56,620 bases of DNA from Variovorax sp. MHTC-1. Lineage in GTDB: Bacteria > Pseudomonadota > Gammaproteobacteria > Burkholderiales > Burkholderiaceae_C. The translations under genes and the position numbers were made by a program. The stretch spans positions 1 to 56,620 of the forward strand of contig NZ_RWKI01000023.1 of the NCBI RefSeq assembly GCF_003984645.1, written 5' to 3'. Under the pieces are notes generated by a model. The model worked only from the letters and a program-made list of their open reading frames with translations. It was not told where the DNA came from and did not search any database. Below are positions 8,628 to 17,305 of this stretch, piece after piece; the stretch's first letter is position 1, and each line of letters opens with the position of its first letter.

Positions 8628-9953
8628 CTAGTTCTTCTCGTTTGCAGCCTCGGATGCAAGCGCATCCAGGGCCTCCGTTGCCGTTCGCATGCCCGCATTG
8701 TCGATGGGTTCGAGCTGTGAGGCGATCAGGGCCAGTCCGGCGCCGCGCTGCTCGCGCAGCATGGCGATGGCCCGGCCCGCCTCCTGCGGCGACGCGAAAC
8801 CCAGACTTTGTATCAGTTGTACGCCGGTCGCGTCGAGCAGCTTGAAATAAAAAAGCCCATCTTTTTCGCGGTATTGCTTGAAGCTCGGCCGCGCCGCCTT
8901 GGCCGCCTTGCGGGCCGCACCCTGGCCCCGGGCCCCGAGATTGCGCAGGCCCACGGCGTGGCGCAGCTCGGCCATGAAGGGGCGGGAGAGCGCGCGCGCC
9001 TTGTCGGCGCCGGCCAGCAGGATCTTCTCGATCTGCGCCGGGTCGTTGAGCAGGGCATCGTAGTGTTCGCGCATCGGTGCGACCTCGCGGTCGATGCGCT
9101 CGAACAGGATCTGCTTGGCGTCGCCCCAGCCGATGCCGTCGGCGTAGGCCCGGCGCAGCGCCTCTGTTTCCTCGCTGTCGGCGAAGGCCTGGTAGATCTG
9201 GAACAGCGCGGAGCCCTCGGTGTCCTTGGGCTCGCCGGGCGCGCGCGAGTCGGTCACGATGCCCGAGATGAGTTTCTGCAGCTGGGCGCGCGGGGTGAAG
9301 AGCGGGATCGTGTTGTCGTAGCTCTTGCTCATCTTGCGGCCGTCGAGGCCGGGCAGCGTGGCCACCGCGTCGTCGATCTCGGCCTCGGGCAGCGTGAAGT
9401 GCTCGCCGTACAGGTGGTTGAAGCGCTGCGCCATGTCGCGCGCCATCTCGATGTGCTGCACCTGGTCGCGGCCCACCGGTACCTTGTGGGCGTTGAACAG
9501 CAGGATGTCGGCGCCCATCAGCACCGGGTACATGAAGAGGCCGGCGCTCACGTCGGCATCCGGGTCCTCGCCGCGCGCGATGTTCTTGTCCATCTGCGCC
9601 TTGTAGGCATGGGCGCGGTTCAGCATGCCCTTGCCGGTGACGCAGGTCAGGAGCCAGGTGAGCTCGGGGATCTCGACGATGTCGGACTGGCGGTAGAAGG
9701 TGACGCGCTCCGGATCGAGCCCGCAGGCCAGCCAGGTGGCCGCGATCTCGAGGGTCGAGCGCTGGATGCGCGCCGGCTCGTCGACCTTGATCAGCGCGTG
9801 ATAGTCGGCCAGGAAGTAGAAGCTCTGCACGTGGGCCTGGCGGCTGAAGCGCACCGAATGGCGCACCGAGCCGACGTAGTTGCCCAGATGCGGCGTGCCG
9901 CTGGTGGTGATGCCGGTGAGGAAGCGGACGGGAGCGGTGGAAGACGTTGCCAT
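8628..9953 (-). CDS. trpS: Tryptophanyl-tRNA synthetase with C-terminal extension
   Basis: Class I aminoacyl-tRNA synthetase charging tRNA-Trp; cytosolic. The HIGH-like signature PHLGN is at residues 21-25 and KMSKS at 207-211. The classical enzyme is about 330 aa; this one is 441. After a basic, Ala-rich linker there is an extra domain of about 60-70 residues (KDGLFYFKLLDATGVQLIQS onward) that resembles the DUF1508/YegP fold by eye. Longer TrpS proteins of about 400 aa are known in Burkholderiales, so the extension may be lineage-typical. The M50 protease gene lies 10 bp upstream on the same strand, suggesting an operon. Confidence 0.95.
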   Translation of the reverse strand: MATSSTAPVRFLTGITTSGTPHLGNYVGSVRHSVRFSRQAHVQSFYFLADYHALIKVDEPARIQRSTLEIAATWLACGLDPERVTFYRQSDIVEIPELTWLLTCVTGKGMLNRAHAYKAQMDKNIARGEDPDADVSAGLFMYPVLMGADILLFNAHKVPVGRDQVQHIEMARDMAQRFNHLYGEHFTLPEAEIDDAVATLPGLDGRKMSKSYDNTIPLFTPRAQLQKLISGIVTDSRAPGEPKDTEGSALFQIYQAFADSEETEALRRAYADGIGWGDAKQILFERIDREVAPMREHYDALLNDPAQIEKILLAGADKARALSRPFMAELRHAVGLRNLGARGQGAARKAAKAARPSFKQYREKDGLFYFKLLDATGVQLIQSLGFASPQEAGRAIAMLREQRGAGLALIASQLEPIDNAGMRTATEALDALASEAANEKN

Positions 9954-9963
9954 GGAAGAAAGC

Positions 9964-10635
9964 TCAGCGCAGCAGGGCCGTGAGGGGCGAGATCAGCAGG
10001 TTGATGGCCTGGTAGCCGAAGCCCATCAGCGGGCGCAGCCACCAGGTGCTGACGATGCCGGCGATGACCAGGCCCATCACGATGAAGAAGCCATAGGGCT
10101 CGATGCGCTCGAGGAAGTCCTGCGCGCCGCCGCGCGGCAAGAGGCCGGCCAACACCCGGCCACCGTCCAGGGGCGGAAGCGGAAACAGGTTGAAGGCCCA
10201 CATCACGAGATTGACCAGCACGCCGCCTTGCGCCATCTTGATGAAAAAGGTCTCATCGACGCCGGCCGCGACCAGGCCGACCAGCAACAGCGCCCACATG
10301 ATGGCCTGGATGAAATTCGAGGCCGGCCCGGCGAGCGCCACCCAGATCATGTCGCGCTTGGGATTGCGCAGCTGCCCGAAATTGACCGGGACCGGCTTGG
10401 CATAGCCGAACAGGAAGGCGCCGGAGGTCGCGAAGTACAGCAGGATCGGCATCAGGATGGTGCCGATGGGGTCGATGTGCTTGACCGGGTTGAGCGTCAC
10501 GCGCCCCATCACATAGGCCGTGTTGTCGCCGAGGTAGCGGGCCACGTAGCCGTGGGCCGCCTCGTGCACCGTGATCGCGAAGACCACGGGCAGTGCGTAG
10601 ATCAGCACGGTTTGAATCAGGTTTGAAATATCCAC
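9964..10635 (-). CDS. Site-2 protease family (M50) membrane zinc metalloprotease
   Basis: Intramembrane protease-like protein, 223 aa, with about five or six hydrophobic segments. Zinc-ligand motif HEAAH at residues 24-28 lies in the first membrane region, and the third ligand is Asp157 in PLPPLDGGRV. This is the short, PDZ-less bacterial subgroup often found near trpS. Substrate unknown. It sits between the YciO-type gene upstream and trpS downstream on the same strand. Confidence 0.9.
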   Translation of the reverse strand: MDISNLIQTVLIYALPVVFAITVHEAAHGYVARYLGDNTAYVMGRVTLNPVKHIDPIGTILMPILLYFATSGAFLFGYAKPVPVNFGQLRNPKRDMIWVALAGPASNFIQAIMWALLLVGLVAAGVDETFFIKMAQGGVLVNLVMWAFNLFPLPPLDGGRVLAGLLPRGGAQDFLERIEPYGFFIVMGLVIAGIVSTWWLRPLMGFGYQAINLLISPLTALLR

Positions 10636-10670
10636 CGACGAATTGTCTCAGACCGGCCTCGGGGCCCCGG

Positions 10671-11306
10671 CTATAGACCCAGCACCGCCAGCGCGCCGCG
10701 GCCCTGCCGCACCAGGACCGGGTCGCCGCCCGTGCCCATGGGCGTGAGGTCGACCACCGTGGTCGGCTCCGAAGGGCAGGCGCCGGCGTCGATCACGGCG
10801 CCGATCTGCTTCTCGAAGCGCTCGCGGATCAGCTGCGCATCGTTGAGCGCCTCGGTCTCGCCGGGCGGGATCAATGTGGTGGCCAGCAGCGGCTCGCCAT
10901 GCAGCAGGAGCAGTTCGCCCAGCACCCGGTGGTCGGGCACGCGCAGGCCGATGGTCTTGCGCTGCGGATGGCTCACGCGCCGCGGCACTTCCTTGGTGGC
11001 CTCCAGCAGGAAGGTGTAGGGCCCCGGCGTGGCCGCCTTGAGCAGCCGGTACTGCTTGTTGTCGACCCGCGCATAGGCGGCGAGCTCGCTCAGGTCGCGG
11101 CAGATCAGCGTCAGGTGATGCTTCTCGTCGACCTGGCGGATGCGGCGCAGCTGGTCGACCGCGTCCTTGTCGTCCAGGTGGCAGGCCAGCGCATAGCTCG
11201 AATCGGTCGGCACCGCGACGATTTCTCCGCGCGCCAGCAAGGCTGCCGCCTGCTTGAGAAGGCGTTGCTGCGGGTTGTCGGGGTGGAGTTCGAAGTACTG
11301 GGCCAT
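10671..11306 (-). CDS. YciO/YrdC/Sua5-family protein (YciO subgroup)
   Basis: Nucleotide/RNA-binding fold of the Sua5/YrdC/YciO family, 211 aa. YrdC and Sua5 make threonylcarbamoyl-AMP for the tRNA t6A modification; the role of YciO is less settled. The signature region GEIVAVPTDSSYALACHLDD is at residues 27-46, followed by KHHLTLICRDLSELAAYA. Length and the C-terminus (VRQGRGALAVLGL) fit YciO (about 206 aa) better than YrdC. It lies 16 bp downstream of the EamA transporter gene, on the same strand, in the PHP-EamA-YciO-M50-TrpS run. Confidence 0.85.
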   Translation of the reverse strand: MAQYFELHPDNPQQRLLKQAAALLARGEIVAVPTDSSYALACHLDDKDAVDQLRRIRQVDEKHHLTLICRDLSELAAYARVDNKQYRLLKAATPGPYTFLLEATKEVPRRVSHPQRKTIGLRVPDHRVLGELLLLHGEPLLATTLIPPGETEALNDAQLIRERFEKQIGAVIDAGACPSEPTTVVDLTPMGTGGDPVLVRQGRGALAVLGL

Positions 11307-11322
11307 GCTTCATTCTGCCGGT

Positions 11323-12267
11323 TCAAGATTCCGCCGGCTCTATAGGCACGCGGCGCTCGCGCACCGTGAGCCAGGCGCCGGCCGCGCCGCAGATCGCGAT
11401 CATCGAGATGCCGATCAGCGACAGCCGGTCCGGCACCTGCGAGAACATCAGCCAGCCGCCGAGCATCGCAAACGCGATCTGCGCGTAGAGATAGGGCGTG
11501 AGCGTGGAAGCGGGCGCGCGCTGGTAGGCCAGGATCAGGATGAAATGGCCGACCGTGCCCATGAAGCCCATCAGGCACAGCAGCGCCCACCATTGCCATC
11601 CGGGCAGCGCCGTCCAGGCGAAGGGCACGGCGACCGAAGCGATCAGCGTGCCGACCCAGCCGGTATAGAAGTGCATCGTGAGCGGGTTCTCGGTCTGCGC
11701 CAGCTTGCTGGTCAGCACCTGGAAGCAGGCGTTGGTAAGCACCAGGCCGATCGGCAGCAGCACGGCCCAGCTGAAGGCCTCGCCGCCCGGCCGCAGGATG
11801 ACCAGCGTGCCGGCGAAGCCGCCCGCCACCAGCGTCCAGCGCAGCGGCGAGACCTGTTCCTTGAGCGTGGTGGCGGCCAGGAGCGTGATGACCAGCGGCG
11901 CGATCAACACCACCGAGGTGAATTCGGCCAGTGGCATGTAGCGCAGGCTGAGGAAGGCCAGCGTGCTCGATGCGAGCAGCAGGGCGCCGCGCAGCAGCTG
12001 GTACTTGGGGTGCCGGGTGCGCAGCAGCGCAGGGCCGTACCTGGGCAGCAGCACGACCGTGGTTGCCACTGCCTGGAAGGCGTAGCGGAACCACACGCCC
12101 ATGAGGATCGGCACGCTGGCGGTCGAGAGCTTGGTGGCGGTGTCCAGCGTCGCGAAGCAGGCGACGGCCAGGATCACGAGACCGATGCCGGCCAGGATGC
12201 GCTCGGACGCGATGTCGCGCGTGCTCTTGCGGGCAGGCAGGCCGCCGCTCGTGGACGGCCCTGTCAC
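11323..12267 (-). CDS. EamA/DMT-family transporter
   Basis: Drug/metabolite-type permease, 314 aa, with about ten hydrophobic segments in the inner membrane and two EamA repeats. The substrate cannot be inferred. I place the start at a GTG (12265-12267) that overlaps the stop of the upstream PHP gene as GTGA. Starts further upstream would read through the PHP gene in another frame, and the first in-frame ATG already lies inside a membrane helix. The overlap implies translational coupling. Confidence 0.85.
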   Translation of the reverse strand: MTGPSTSGGLPARKSTRDIASERILAGIGLVILAVACFATLDTATKLSTASVPILMGVWFRYAFQAVATTVVLLPRYGPALLRTRHPKYQLLRGALLLASSTLAFLSLRYMPLAEFTSVVLIAPLVITLLAATTLKEQVSPLRWTLVAGGFAGTLVILRPGGEAFSWAVLLPIGLVLTNACFQVLTSKLAQTENPLTMHFYTGWVGTLIASVAVPFAWTALPGWQWWALLCLMGFMGTVGHFILILAYQRAPASTLTPYLYAQIAFAMLGGWLMFSQVPDRLSLIGISMIAICGAAGAWLTVRERRVPIEPAES

Positions 12268-13118
12268 CGGATGCGGTGCTCCAGCAGCTCCCACACCGGC
12301 GTCAGTTTGCCGGGGAGCCAGGGAAGTTTGCCCAGGTCGCAATGACTCTCGTCGGGGCTGTGGAAGTCGCTGCCGCGCGAGGCGGCGAAGCCGAACTCCA
12401 GCGCCTTGTCGGCGTATTCGACGTATTCCGCCGGCGAGTGGCTGCCGGTGACGACCTCGATCGCCCGCCCGCCGTGCTCCTTGAATTCGAGGAACAGGGC
12501 GTACTCCTCGTTGGCCGTGAACTTGTAGCGCCCGGGATGCGCGATGACGGCCAGTCCCTTCGCGCCGGTGATCCACCGCACTGCATCCTTCAGCGCGGCC
12601 CAGCGGTGCGGCACGTAGCCGGGCTTGCCTTCGGTGAGGAACTTGCGGAACACCTCGTTGGTGTCGCGGCAGTGGCCCTGCTCGACCAGGAAGCGGGCGA
12701 AATGCGTGCGCGAGATGAGATCGGGATTGCCGACGAACTTGAGCGCACCTTCGTAGGCGCCATGGATGCCGGCCTTGGCCAGGCCTTCGGACATCTCCAT
12801 CGCGCGCTTGCCGCGGCCGCCGCGCGTGTCGTAGAGGCCCTCGCTCATCGCCGCGTCGTCGGGGTCGAAGCCCAAGCCCACGATGTGCACCGTTTCGTTG
12901 GCGAAAGTGACCGAGATCTCGGTGCCGGTGAGGTACTTCATGCCATGCGCGCTGGCGGCCGCGGCTGCGCGGTGCTGGCCGCCGATTTCGTCATGGTCGG
13001 TCAAGGCCCAGAGTTCGACGCCGTTGGCGGCGGCCCGGGCGGCCAGCTCTTCGGGGGTCAGGGTGCCGTCGGACACCACGGAGTGGCAGTGCAGGTCTGC
13101 ATTGAGGATGGAAGACAC
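12264..13118 (-). CDS. PHP-domain phosphoesterase (3',5'-nucleoside bisphosphate phosphatase type)
   Basis: Metal-dependent phosphoesterase of the PHP family, 284 aa. Characterised relatives (E. coli YciV/RnaAM, Chromobacterium) hydrolyse 3',5'-nucleotides or trim RNA 5' ends. Metal-ligand motifs seen are DLHCHSVVSDG (8-18), LTDHDEIGG (39-47), VIAHPGRY in the second half and SRGSDFHSPDES near residue 253. Length matches the family. It is the first gene of a minus-strand run and overlaps the EamA gene by 4 bp. Confidence 0.9.
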   Translation of the reverse strand: MSSILNADLHCHSVVSDGTLTPEELAARAAANGVELWALTDHDEIGGQHRAAAAASAHGMKYLTGTEISVTFANETVHIVGLGFDPDDAAMSEGLYDTRGGRGKRAMEMSEGLAKAGIHGAYEGALKFVGNPDLISRTHFARFLVEQGHCRDTNEVFRKFLTEGKPGYVPHRWAALKDAVRWITGAKGLAVIAHPGRYKFTANEEYALFLEFKEHGGRAIEVVTGSHSPAEYVEYADKALEFGFAASRGSDFHSPDESHCDLGKLPWLPGKLTPVWELLEHRIR

Positions 13119-13144
13119 GCCACGATCTTATTCTTTTCGTCTTT

Positions 13145-14239
13145 TCAGCGTTTCTTGCGGAACGCGACCCAGGCCGCGACCACGGTGAAGCTCAGCACGA
13201 TCGCCACCACCACCCAGAAACCGTGCTTGTCCTCTGCCAGCGGAATGCCGCCCACGTTCATGCCGAACAGGCCGGCCAGGATGTTGATCGGCAGCGCCAG
13301 CACGGTCACCACCGTCAGCACGAACAGGCTGCGGTTGTTGTCCTCGTTGACATTGGCCGCGATCTCTTCCTGCAGCAGCTCGATGCGCTCCTGCAGCGCT
13401 CCCATGTCGCGCAGCACCACCGAGAACTCCTCGGTCGAGCCGCGCAGTTCCTGGGCATCGGCCTCGGCCATCCAGGCAGGCGGGCGCTGCAGCAGCCGGA
13501 ACAGCGCCGCCGGCTCGGGCGCCAAGAGGCGCTGCAGCCGCACCAGCAGGCGGCGCATCGCGCCGAGCCGGGCGCGCTTGTGGTCGAGACGGCCGGCCAG
13601 GAGTTCGTCCTCGATCGTGTCGATGCGCGCCGTCACGCCGCGCACGATGTTCACCAGCACCTCGGCCTGCGCGCGCAGCAGGTGTTCGAGCAGCTCGGTG
13701 GTGGAGCGCGGCGCATCGCCGGCCTTTACCGCCGTGCGCAGCGCATCGACCGAGCGCAGCGGCTTCGCGCGCGCCGTCACCACCAGGCGCGGGCCGACGC
13801 TGATCCACAGCGTGGAGATGTCCGAGGGCTCGAAGCTGAATTCGAAATGCACATCGTTGATGACCGCGATCAGCGAATCGTCGGCGCGCTCGATGCGGGT
13901 CGAGTGCAGGCCGTCCTTCAGCGTCTCGAAGAAGGTGTCGGACAGGTCGGCGTGCCGCTGCAGCCAGCGCTCGGCCTGCGCGTGGCTCAGGTTGAAGTGC
14001 AGCCACAGGAAGGCCCCGGACGGCTGCTGGGCCTGCTGCAGCCAGGCGGCCGCGGCGGCCGAATCGACGGCGCGCGCCGGCTCTTCGGCCGCTGCGTCGA
14101 AGAGATAGCCGCAGATCAGGCCTGCTTCGTCTCCGCCATACGATGCGGCGGCGATATCCCGGGGTGAGGGCAAGGCGGAGCGGTTCAGAACGTCTAAGGG
14201 TCGGAAGGCAAGCGAATCTTTCGATGCTGTGCATCTCAT
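13145..14239 (-). CDS. CorA/ZntB-family divalent-metal transporter
   Basis: Inner-membrane metal channel of the CorA superfamily, 364 aa, with a long cytoplasmic N-terminal domain. Two C-terminal membrane helices flank the GMN signature (LFGMNVGGIP) and the protein ends in a basic tail. The residues after GMN (VGG rather than MPE) favour the ZntB zinc-transport branch over CorA magnesium channels. The exact start is uncertain; ATGs downstream of 14239 are possible. It is divergent from the PPK2 gene, with 69 bp between them. Confidence 0.85.
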   Translation of the reverse strand: MRCTASKDSLAFRPLDVLNRSALPSPRDIAAASYGGDEAGLICGYLFDAAAEEPARAVDSAAAAAWLQQAQQPSGAFLWLHFNLSHAQAERWLQRHADLSDTFFETLKDGLHSTRIERADDSLIAVINDVHFEFSFEPSDISTLWISVGPRLVVTARAKPLRSVDALRTAVKAGDAPRSTTELLEHLLRAQAEVLVNIVRGVTARIDTIEDELLAGRLDHKRARLGAMRRLLVRLQRLLAPEPAALFRLLQRPPAWMAEADAQELRGSTEEFSVVLRDMGALQERIELLQEEIAANVNEDNNRSLFVLTVVTVLALPINILAGLFGMNVGGIPLAEDKHGFWVVVAIVLSFTVVAAWVAFRKKR

Positions 14240-14308
14240 ATGTCAGTGTCGTGACGACACGCCGAAAGCGCCTTTTCTGTCACGTGTCCGTCATGCAGGC
14301 GCGGCAGC

Positions 14309-15253
14309 ATGGGGTTTTCCCGTTTTGAGCCGACCATGACGCTGCCCAGCACCCTCAGCGACCACAACGATCTGATGGAGCGCATTGCCCGCGACCTCGT
14401 CGACAGCTACGACGAGGAGTTCGAGCTCGAGATCGAGGATCGCAGCCTCGAGGAGCTCGAGTCGGGCCGCAGCGCCGACAAGGCTGCGCGCCAGGCCTAT
14501 TTCAAGGAGCTCTTCCGCCTGCAGGGCGAGCTGGTCAAGCTGCAGGACTGGGTGCAGCACAGCCGGCAGAAGGTCGTGATCCTGTTCGAGGGCCGCGATG
14601 CGGCGGGCAAGGGCGGCGTGATCAAGCGCATCACCCAGCGGCTCAATCCGCGCGTGGCCCGCGTGGCGGCGCTGCCGGCGCCCAATGACCGCGAACGCAC
14701 GCAGTGGTATTTCCAGCGCTACGTGGCCCATCTTCCGGCCGCGGGCGAGATCGTGCTGTTCGACCGCAGCTGGTACAACCGCGCCGGCGTCGAGCGCGTG
14801 ATGGGCTTCTGCACCGACGACGAGTACGAGGAATTCTTCCGCACCGTGCCCGACTTCGAGCGCATGCTGGTGCGCTCGGGCATCAAGCTCATCAAGTACT
14901 GGTTCTCGATCACCGACGAGGAGCAGCACATGCGCTTCCTGGGCCGCATCCACGATCCGCTCAAGCAGTGGAAACTGAGCCCGATGGACCTGGAATCCCG
15001 CCGCCGCTGGGAGGAATACACCAAGGCCAAGGAAACCATGCTGGAACGCACCCACATCCCAGAGGCGCCCTGGTGGGTGGTGCAGGCGGTCGACAAGAAG
15101 AAGGCGCGCCTGAACTGCATCGCCCACCTGCTGGGCCAGCTGCCCTATCACGAGGTGCCGCACCCGCCCATCGACCTGCCGGCGCGCGTGCGCAATGCCG
15201 ACTACCTGCGCCAGCCGGTGCCGGAGTCGATGTACGTGCCCGAGGTGTACTAG
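14309..15253 (+). CDS. ppk2: Polyphosphate kinase 2
   Basis: PPK2-family enzyme transferring phosphate between polyphosphate and nucleotides; cytosolic. It is a single-domain protein of 314 aa. Walker A is GRDAAGKGG at residues 95-103, Walker B is VLFDRSWYNR around 149-158, and the lid region is RIHDPLKQWKLS. It ends with the family signature SMYVPEVY. Single-domain (class I) members can act on ADP or GDP; specificity is not readable here. The start may be 14309 or the ATG at 14336; neither has a strong ribosome-binding site. Confidence 0.93.
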   Translation: MGFSRFEPTMTLPSTLSDHNDLMERIARDLVDSYDEEFELEIEDRSLEELESGRSADKAARQAYFKELFRLQGELVKLQDWVQHSRQKVVILFEGRDAAGKGGVIKRITQRLNPRVARVAALPAPNDRERTQWYFQRYVAHLPAAGEIVLFDRSWYNRAGVERVMGFCTDDEYEEFFRTVPDFERMLVRSGIKLIKYWFSITDEEQHMRFLGRIHDPLKQWKLSPMDLESRRRWEEYTKAKETMLERTHIPEAPWWVVQAVDKKKARLNCIAHLLGQLPYHEVPHPPIDLPARVRNADYLRQPVPESMYVPEVY

Positions 15254-15313
15254 GCTAGGCGCAGAAGCTGCTAAGGTGTGCCGGGGCCGGCGGATCCGGC
15301 CTATGCATGCACC

Positions 15314-16360
15314 ATGGCCCGTCGCTCCCCGACCTTCGCCTCTTCGGCATTCACGCGCGCCTACCAGCGCGGCCTGAAGGCGCTCACCAAGGCAACGCTG
15401 CGCAGCGGCACGCGCATCGCTGGAGAGGTGACGCGCGCCGCCGCCAAGCAGCTCAAGCCGCCGCGCGGTCCCGGCGACTGGCTTTCCGGCATGGCCATCG
15501 GCCCCGGCGGTGCGCGCCGCTATCACTTGTACCGGCCGCCCGATCTCCAGAGCGGTGAACGCTTGCCGCTGCTGGTGATGCTGCATGGCTGTGGACAGAC
15601 CGGGCGCGACTTCGCGGTCAGCACGCGCATGAACCTGCTCGCCGCACGCGAGCGCTTCTTCGTGCTCTACCCCGAGCAGGACCGGCTCGCCCATCCGCAG
15701 GGCTGCTGGAACTGGTACGACAGGCGCTCCGGCAAGGCCGATGCCGAAGCCGCCACCCTGATGGCCGCGGTCGACCAGGCCTGCATGCTCTATCCGGTGG
15801 ACCGCGAGCGCGTCGCCGTGGCCGGCCTCTCCGCCGGCGCCAGCATGGCCGCCCTGCTGGCGACGCGCTACCCGGTGCGCTTCAAGGCGCTGGCCATGCA
15901 TTCCGGCGTGGCGCCCGGCGCCGCCCGCTCCCCGGCAACCGCGCTCGGCGCCATGCGCGGGCGCCACGTGCCGCCGATGCCCGCGACCGCAGTCGGCAAG
16001 GCCATGGGCGCTGCCGCCGTCTTCACCACGCTGCCGCCCCTGCTGGTGCTGCACGGCGACGCCGACGCCGTGGTCTCGGCCAGCAATGCGGGAAGCACGG
16101 CCGAGGTCTGGGGCACGGCCACCGGCGCCAAGCGCGGCGCCGAGCGCACGCTGCAGCGCGGCAAGCGGCATGCGATGCGGGTGACCGAGTTCAAGCGCAG
16201 CGGCCGCACCTTCGTGATGCTGTGCGAGGTGGCCGGGCTGGGCCATGCATGGAGCGGCGGTGCGCCGCGGCTGCCCTTCAGCGATGCGGCCGGGCCGAAC
16301 GCCACGCGCCTGATCTGGGCCTTTGCGGCCAAGCAGTTCAGGGCGGCCGCGACGGCCTGA
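15314..16360 (+). CDS. PHB-depolymerase-family esterase
   Basis: Alpha/beta-hydrolase of the extracellular PHB depolymerase/LpqC-type family, 348 aa. The oxyanion region is VMLHGCGQTGRDF at about 88-100, the nucleophile is Ser173 in AGLSAGASM, the likely acid is in HGDADAVV and the likely base in GLGHAWSGG. The N-terminal 50 residues are basic and helical without a clear secretion signal, so an intracellular role is possible. The first ATG at 15314 is preferred over an upstream GTG at 15278. The lipase gene follows 4 bp after the stop. Confidence 0.87.
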   Translation: MARRSPTFASSAFTRAYQRGLKALTKATLRSGTRIAGEVTRAAAKQLKPPRGPGDWLSGMAIGPGGARRYHLYRPPDLQSGERLPLLVMLHGCGQTGRDFAVSTRMNLLAARERFFVLYPEQDRLAHPQGCWNWYDRRSGKADAEAATLMAAVDQACMLYPVDRERVAVAGLSAGASMAALLATRYPVRFKALAMHSGVAPGAARSPATALGAMRGRHVPPMPATAVGKAMGAAAVFTTLPPLLVLHGDADAVVSASNAGSTAEVWGTATGAKRGAERTLQRGKRHAMRVTEFKRSGRTFVMLCEVAGLGHAWSGGAPRLPFSDAAGPNATRLIWAFAAKQFRAAATA

Positions 16361-16364
16361 CGCC

Positions 16365-17216
16365 ATGCCCGCCGTTCCGTACGACCCCAATCGCACCGCG
16401 CTCTATTCGCCCGAGCGGCGCGAGACGCTGTTCGAGCCCGGCGGGAGCTACACGCCCACGCAATGGGCCGTCGAGGCGGCGCGGCTCGCCTATTACCGCG
16501 CCGAGACTTCGGAAGCCGAGCGGCAACGTCTGAGCGCTGCGCTGCGCCACGCCGGCTTCGGCGCACCGAAGCTCATCGTTCACGCGGAGAGCCATGGCTT
16601 CGCCTTCGGCGCCCTGCATGCCGATGGCAGCGCGCTGCTCGCAATCCGCGGCACGCAGCCCGACGAGATCCGCCACCTCGCGACCAACCTGCAGGCGCAC
16701 CAGGTCGACTGGCCCGAAGCCGGTGGCCGCGTGCACGCAGGCTTTGCGCGTACCGCGCGCGCCCTGTGGCCAGCGGTGCGCGCGTGGGCCGAAGACGAGG
16801 CTGCCGGCCGCAGCGCCTTGATCCTCGCCGGCCACAGCCTCGGCGGCGCACTCGCGACGCTGATCGCGAGCCTTCTGCCGCCGGCCCTGCTGGTCACGCT
16901 GGGCTCGCCGCGCGTGGGCAACGCCGGATTCGTCGCGGCGCTCGCCGGCGTCGAGATCGTGCGCCTGGTCGACGGCTGCGACCTGGTGACCCAGCTGCCG
17001 CCTGCCTTCTCGATCTATGCGCATGCAGGGCCCACCAGCTACATCAGCTGCGCCGGCGAGTTGATGCCCGAGCCCGACGCCGGCTTCATCGAAGCCGACC
17101 GCAGGCAGGGCCGCGCCCGCTACGTCATCGACCATGCCTGGCGGCGCGGCGCCGTGCTGCTGCGCGACCTGGCGGATCATGCGCCGATCAATTACGGGAG
17201 GGCGTTCTTCAGCTGA
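16365..17216 (+). CDS. Lipase family protein (class 3 lipase)
   Basis: Alpha/beta-hydrolase with the class 3 lipase signature, 283 aa. The nucleophile elbow GHSLGGAL is at 156-163 (Ser158), followed by LVTLGSPRVGN typical of Lipase_3. A probable acid is Asp206 or Asp203 in LVDGCDLVTQLPP, and a histidine lies near the C-terminus (DHAPINYG). No signal peptide is seen, which is unusual for a secreted lipase. It begins 4 bp after the preceding esterase stop, so the two are likely co-transcribed. Confidence 0.85.
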   Translation: MPAVPYDPNRTALYSPERRETLFEPGGSYTPTQWAVEAARLAYYRAETSEAERQRLSAALRHAGFGAPKLIVHAESHGFAFGALHADGSALLAIRGTQPDEIRHLATNLQAHQVDWPEAGGRVHAGFARTARALWPAVRAWAEDEAAGRSALILAGHSLGGALATLIASLLPPALLVTLGSPRVGNAGFVAALAGVEIVRLVDGCDLVTQLPPAFSIYAHAGPTSYISCAGELMPEPDAGFIEADRRQGRARYVIDHAWRRGAVLLRDLADHAPINYGRAFFS

Positions 17217-17305
17217 GCCCCGTACGCCACCCGGCGTATTCCCGCTGCGTGGCCGATTCCGCAGACTCCCCTCCATCGTTCCAACCACCAGGAGAAGGAG
17301 TCTTC

